6,601 nucleotides of DNA from Planctomycetota bacterium (GTDB taxonomy: Bacteria; Planctomycetota; Phycisphaerae; UBA1845): assembly GCA_022566435.1 (NCBI GenBank), contig JADFIX010000225.1, forward strand, positions 1 to 6,601. Reading direction: 5' to 3'. This document shows, in pieces, positions 5,266 through 6,601 of the stretch (its first letter is position 1; every line of letters begins with the position of its first letter). The notes under the pieces are model-generated. The model ran no database searches. It was not told the DNA's origin and was given only the letters and a program-made list of their open reading frames with translations. Position numbers and translations under genes: made by a program.

Positions 5266-5511
5266 ATGAAGACCGCGTGCCTCACCGCGAATGAAGTTTC
5301 CGCGATGTTGAAGGTCAATGTGGAAACCGCATACCGACTCATCGCGGATGAAGGGCTTCCGGCGACCAAAGTGGGCAGGTCGTGGCGATTTGAAATAGGC
5401 GCCATTCGTGCGTGGTTTCACGACCGGCGTCTCTCGCGAACGCCGGCGCCGCAAGCGCAGGGCGCCACCGTTGTGGCTATCGAAAAACGGGTGATGGAAA
5501 TCGCTCAATGA
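5266..5511 (+). CDS. Excisionase-type helix-turn-helix DNA-binding protein
   Basis: This 81-residue protein has the compact winged HTH of the excisionase/MerR-like (HTH_17) family. The pattern is L6-T7-A8-N9-E10-V11, then MLKVNVETAYRLIADEGLP and KVGRSWRFEIGAIRAWF, covering residues 5-51. V17 to I26 is the recognition-helix region and V36-G37-R38-S39-W40-R41 the wing. A 30-residue tail (RRLSRTPAPQAQ..., VVAIEKRVMEIAQ) ends in a probable helix that could mediate dimer or partner contact. It probably binds DNA. In mobile elements such proteins aid excision, but here no integrase or att-like site is visible, so a regulator role is more likely. Its stop overlaps the ATG of the HDOD-REC gene (ATGA, 5508-5511), which points to a shared function. 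The start is ATG 5266, with a modest AGAGAG upstream. Confidence 0.88.
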   Translation: MKTACLTANEVSAMLKVNVETAYRLIADEGLPATKVGRSWRFEIGAIRAWFHDRRLSRTPAPQAQGATVVAIEKRVMEIAQ

Positions 5512-6601
5512 AGAACGCGGTCTACAAAGAGATCAAGAGCGCCGGGAAGCTGCCGTCACCGAGCGGCGTCGCGTTGGAACTCATGCGGCTGGTGGAAGAT
5601 GAAGCATCCAAGCCAGCGCAAATCGTGGCGACCGTGGAGTCGGACCCCGCACTCGCCGCACGCGTGATCAAGCTGGTCAACTCGCCGCTCTACGGCGCTT
5701 CGCGGACGATCGGGTCCGTCTCGATGGCAGTCAAGCTCCTGGGTAGACACAGCGTCAAGAATCTCGCACTCGGAATGTCTCTGCTCGCAGCCCACAGAGA
5801 CGGCGCGTCGAAAGCATTCAACTTTGAGCGGTTCTGGTCGGAATCCGTTGCCCGAGCGGTGGCTGCCCGCGGGCTAGCGAAACAGCTTGGGGGCTGCGCG
5901 CCGGACGAGGCGTTCACCGTCGCCCTGTTGTGCAAGATCGGGCACCTAGCGCTGGCCACCGCATTTCCCAAGGCCTATGACGACTTGTTGGGGAAGATGC
6001 AGGACCGTCCGCTTCCGGCGCTCCTGCAGGCGGAGCGCGAGACATTTCAAATCGACCACAATGATTTGACGGCGGCCATGATGGCCGACTGGCGTCTGGC
6101 GGATGTGTTCTGCGAATTCGTGCGTATCCAGGATGCCATCGATGACATCGGATTGAAGGATGATTCCCGTGCAGCCAAGATTGCCCGAACGCAACGCCTC
6201 GCGGGGGCGATGGCCACCGTCTTGGTCAAACCGAAAGTCTTTCGAGAGGACTTGGCCGGCCTGTTGCGAACGGCCGACACGTTCGGTCTGGACGCGAATC
6301 ACTTCACCGAAACATTCGACGCCGTGAAGGAAGCGTGGCGGAACCTCGGAAGCGTGCTCTCGGTTCAAACGCATGAAGCACCTTCTTTGCAGGAAGCTCA
6401 TACTCGCGCATCGCGAACGCAGCAGCGTATTTTGGTAGTGGATGACGACCCGACCGCGCTCCACCTGCTCTCCAAGTACTTGATTGAGGCGGGATATGAA
6501 GTGCTGACCGCGACAAACGGCGTCGAAGCTCTTCGAATCGTCCACGCCGAAAGATGCTCGCTGGTCATCACGGACTGGATGATGCCCGAAATGGACGGGC
6601 T
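5508..6601 (+). CDS. HDOD-receiver fusion protein, 3' end beyond the window
   Basis: The frame from ATG 5508 is open to the right edge, giving 364 visible residues. Residues ~1-280 form an HDOD domain. It contains LPSPSGVALELMRLV, ESDPALAARVIKLVNSPLYG, a segment with MAVKLLGRHSVKNLALG, and ALLCKIGHLAL. At the HD position it has C142-K143, so the metal site is lost and a scaffold role is likely. After a linker of about 25 residues (near 285-307), a receiver domain starts with QRILVVDDDP (D312-D313). Its phospho-acceptor is D356 in ITDWMMPEMDG. The sequence ends there, so the rest of the receiver and any output domain (for example GGDEF, a common follow-on in such proteins) are unseen. The ATG overlaps the HTH gene stop, and GGAA at 5496-5499 gives a ribosome site. 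The gene is probably co-translated with the HTH protein, and phosphorylation of its receiver probably controls the HDOD part. Confidence 0.92.
   Translation, partial: MKNAVYKEIKSAGKLPSPSGVALELMRLVEDEASKPAQIVATVESDPALAARVIKLVNSPLYGASRTIGSVSMAVKLLGRHSVKNLALGMSLLAAHRDGASKAFNFERFWSESVARAVAARGLAKQLGGCAPDEAFTVALLCKIGHLALATAFPKAYDDLLGKMQDRPLPALLQAERETFQIDHNDLTAAMMADWRLADVFCEFVRIQDAIDDIGLKDDSRAAKIARTQRLAGAMATVLVKPKVFREDLAGLLRTADTFGLDANHFTETFDAVKEAWRNLGSVLSVQTHEAPSLQEAHTRASRTQQRILVVDDDPTALHLLSKYLIEAGYEVLTATNGVEALRIVHAERCSLVITDWMMPEMDG

Noticed and set aside
5266..5511. Mobile-element excisionase function for the HTH gene
   Set aside because: No integrase, transposase, tRNA gene or att-like repeat is visible, and the gene is coupled to HDOD-REC, so a regulatory role fits better.
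5946..6545. 199-codon open frame on the - strand
   Set aside because: It is antisense to the HDOD-REC gene, whose domains and motifs are clear on the + strand.

Overview
The window is about 6.6 kb of moderately GC-rich bacterial DNA. Every supported gene lies on the + strand and nearly all belong to phosphorelay or chemotaxis-type signalling. Gene content is CheB, a stand-alone receiver, an HDOD protein, a small ABM-fold protein, CheX, CheY, an excisionase-type HTH protein and an HDOD-receiver fusion that runs off the right edge. Loose spacing, GTG/ATG starts, several HDOD/receiver genes and an ABM protein opening MITVGMNY fit an environmental bacterium, possibly a planctomycete or another group with large signalling repertoires. 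This taxonomic guess is inference from protein flavour only.

Left part (1-609): the window opens inside a receiver domain that keeps the phospho-Asp, Ser and Lys-Pro positions. It loses all family resemblance just after the Lys-Pro. The next ~400 bases look decayed or frameshifted, except for a short coding-like stretch (413-595) whose stop abuts cheB. Central part (610-3665): complete cheB, a 179-base spacer, then a tandem pair of receiver (1848-2306) and HDOD protein (2343-3275), then the ABM-fold gene (3342-3665) with a good Shine-Dalgarno and a strong hairpin after its stop.

Right part (3666-6601): a 421-base spacer with no credible gene carries two clear inverted repeats ahead of cheX. 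cheX and cheY overlap by ATGA and form a phosphatase/substrate pair. A ~300-base spacer follows. An excisionase-type HTH gene then overlaps by ATGA with an HDOD-REC gene that is still open at the window end.

Together the window encodes outputs and adaptors (methylesterase, CheY, CheX, receivers, HDOD scaffolds) but no histidine kinase, CheA, CheW, CheR or chemoreceptor, so the kinases must be elsewhere. The most notable arrangements are the recurring HDOD/receiver partnership, once as neighbouring genes and once as a fusion, and the HTH gene translationally coupled to the HDOD-REC gene.
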